Positions 62,784 to 64,000 of a DNA stretch of 64,000 nucleotides are shown in pieces. The notes beneath the pieces were generated by a model. That model did no database searches. It worked only from the letters and a program-made list of their open reading frames with translations, and had not been told where the DNA came from. Position numbers and translations under genes: made by a program. How positions within the stretch are numbered: position 1 is the first letter of the stretch; every line of letters starts with the position of its first letter. This DNA is from Phytophthora hibernalis (Eukaryota > Oomycota > Peronosporomycetes > Peronosporales > Peronosporaceae): assembly GCA_012656075.1 (NCBI GenBank), contig JAAKBF010000006.1:62001-126000 (forward strand). The letters are read 5' to 3'.

Positions 62784-64000
62784 ATGCTGCGCTTCCGTCC
62801 TTCGCTGCTGCGCGGCCTCTCACCGCGGCGGTCGCTGTCCACGTCGCCTACGCGCAGCTTCCGCAAGATCCTCGTGGCCAACCGCGGAGAGATCGCTCTG
62901 CGCGTGCTCCGCTCGGCGCAGAAGCTCAACATGGAGACTGTGGCCGTCTACAGCGACGCGGACGCCCACGCACAGCACGTGCAGCTGGCCACGGAGGCCT
63001 ACCGTCTGGGCCCCGCGCCCGCCAGTGAGAGCTACTTGAACTTCCCCAAGATCCTCGAGATCTGCCGCCTCTCCGGGGCCGAGGCCGTGCATCCAGGCTA
63101 CGGGTTCCTGTCGGAGAACGCGGCGTTCGCGCGCGCCTGTGAGGACGCAGGCGTCGAGTTCATTGGGCCTCCGGTCAAGGCCATTGAAGACATGGGCTCC
63201 AAGAGCGCGTCCAAGGACATTATGATCAAGGCGGGCGTCCCTGTGACCCCTGGCTACCATGGGGAAGACCAGAGCTTGGAGACGCTCCAGAGCCAAGCCA
63301 GAAAGATCGGCTACCCGGTGCTCATCAAGGCTGTGCTGGGGGCGGGGGCAAAGGTATGAGGATCGTTGAGGACGACAAAGACTTCCAGGAAGCGCTGGAC
63401 GCCTGTGTGAGGGAGGGCCAGGCGTCGTTCGGAGACGGACGCGTGCTGATCGAGAAGTACCTGACCAAGCCGCGCCACGTGGAGCTCCAGATCTTCGGAG
63501 ACAAACATGGAAATGTCATTCACCTGTTTGAACGCGACTGCAGCGTGCAGCGACGTCATCAGAAAGTGTTGGAAGAGGCGCCAGCTGTAAGTGTGACTCG
63601 GTGGAGTGCTGAGTGTATATGGAGCTGTTATCTTGTTTACTTACACGAGGTGTGTGTCTTTGTAATAGCCCAATATGTCGGAAGCGTTACGCAAGAAAAT
63701 GGGAGATGCTGCTGTGGCTGCTGCGAAGGCTGTGGGCTACGTTGGCGCCGGAACTGTCGAGTTTCTCCTGGACGAGGACGAGTCGTTCTACTTTATGGAG
63801 ATGAACACGCGTCTCCAAGTCGAGCACCCCGTCACCGAAATGATCACCAAACAAGATTTGGTTGAGCTGCAGCTCATGGTCGCTGCAGGTCAAGAACTCC
63901 CGATACGCCAAGAGGACCTGAAAATTCATGGCCACGCTGTTGAGGCACGGATCTACGCCGAAAACCCTTACAAGTACGTTTCGAGCTTATTCGCTTTTTG
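62784..64000 (+). CDS. MCCC1: 3-Methylcrotonoyl-CoA carboxylase alpha subunit (partial)
   Basis: Biotin-dependent carboxylase subunit of mitochondrial leucine breakdown; the part seen is the N-terminal biotin carboxylase domain. Presequence MLRFRPSLLRGLSPRRSLST, then RKILVANRGEIALRVLRSA, VYSDADAHAQHV, HPGYGFLSENAAFA, MGSKSASKDIM and PGYHGEDQSL; the last segment points to methylcrotonoyl- rather than propionyl-CoA carboxylase. ERDCSVQRRHQKVLEEAPA and MEMNTRLQVEHPVTEMI follow. Exons: 62784-63596, then 63669-63973, with a donor GTACGT at 63974 beyond which the window ends. The glycine-rich ATP loop GGGGKGM is broken near 63345 because six G read as five; this is a base-call error in an invariant motif. 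The biotin-carrier part lies outside the window. Propionyl-CoA carboxylase alpha is the alternative. Confidence 0.88.

Noticed and set aside
1..64000. CRISPR arrays, bacterial operons or ribosome-binding sites
   Set aside because: Spliced eukaryotic genes throughout and no regular repeat-spacer pattern; the only tandem repeats are short and lack unique spacers.

Overview
The window is nuclear DNA of an oomycete, most likely Phytophthora or a close relative. The evidence is dense genes on both strands with short GT-AG introns (about 45-105 nt), GC-rich third codon positions, an initiator/flanking promoter element of oomycete type, bZIP regulators fused to a START-like region, a secreted family-3 pectate-lyase-like protein, and a Crypton tyrosine-recombinase element. 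Species cannot be fixed from the sequence alone.

Layout. 0-5 kb is decayed retroelement DNA (a gag-like and an ORF1-like remnant) with short tandem repeats. 5.4-7.6 kb holds a compact tRNA-like RNA gene with an anticodon arm reduced to a GAAA mini-hairpin, next to a Crypton recombinase. 8-28.9 kb is a housekeeping and signalling block: folate dehydrogenase/cyclohydrolase, PX-AGC kinase, protein phosphatase 1, two tandem SEC14-domain genes, eEF1A lysine methyltransferase, PTEN-like phosphatase, a myristoylatable TKL pseudokinase, ALKBH7, a lysine-type methyltransferase and DPH7. 30-39 kb holds a bZIP-START regulator, a mitochondrial RRM-like protein, a CH-domain (probably flagellar) protein and the pectate-lyase-like protein. 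40.5-42.3 kb is a decayed pogo-like transposon with intact inverted repeats and TA duplication. 42.4-49 kb carries a TRF4-type nucleotidyltransferase, ADAT1, TMEM65, ribose-5-phosphate isomerase and Makorin. 49-54.4 kb is a pair of tandem bZIP-START paralogues with gene-conversion-like mosaic identity. 54.9-58.1 kb encodes a long disordered acidic protein. 58.7-62.6 kb is a multidomain synthetase with the order thioesterase, adenylation, carrier, reductase. The window ends inside a methylcrotonoyl-CoA carboxylase alpha gene.

A caution for every reader: many clearly conserved genes (PP1, MCCC1, TRF4 and others) are broken by single-base losses, very often one base missing from a homopolymer. 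I read this as systematic base-calling error in the assembly, so most interrupted genes here should be treated as intact in the organism unless there is other evidence of decay. Coordinates of splice sites were read by eye.

Functionally the genes are mostly unlinked housekeeping functions. Themes that recur are translation-factor and RNA modification (EEF1AKMT1, a second methyltransferase, DPH7, TRF4, ADAT1), phosphoinositide and lipid signalling (PX kinase, SEC14/PH proteins, PTEN), and transcription control by bZIP-START proteins.
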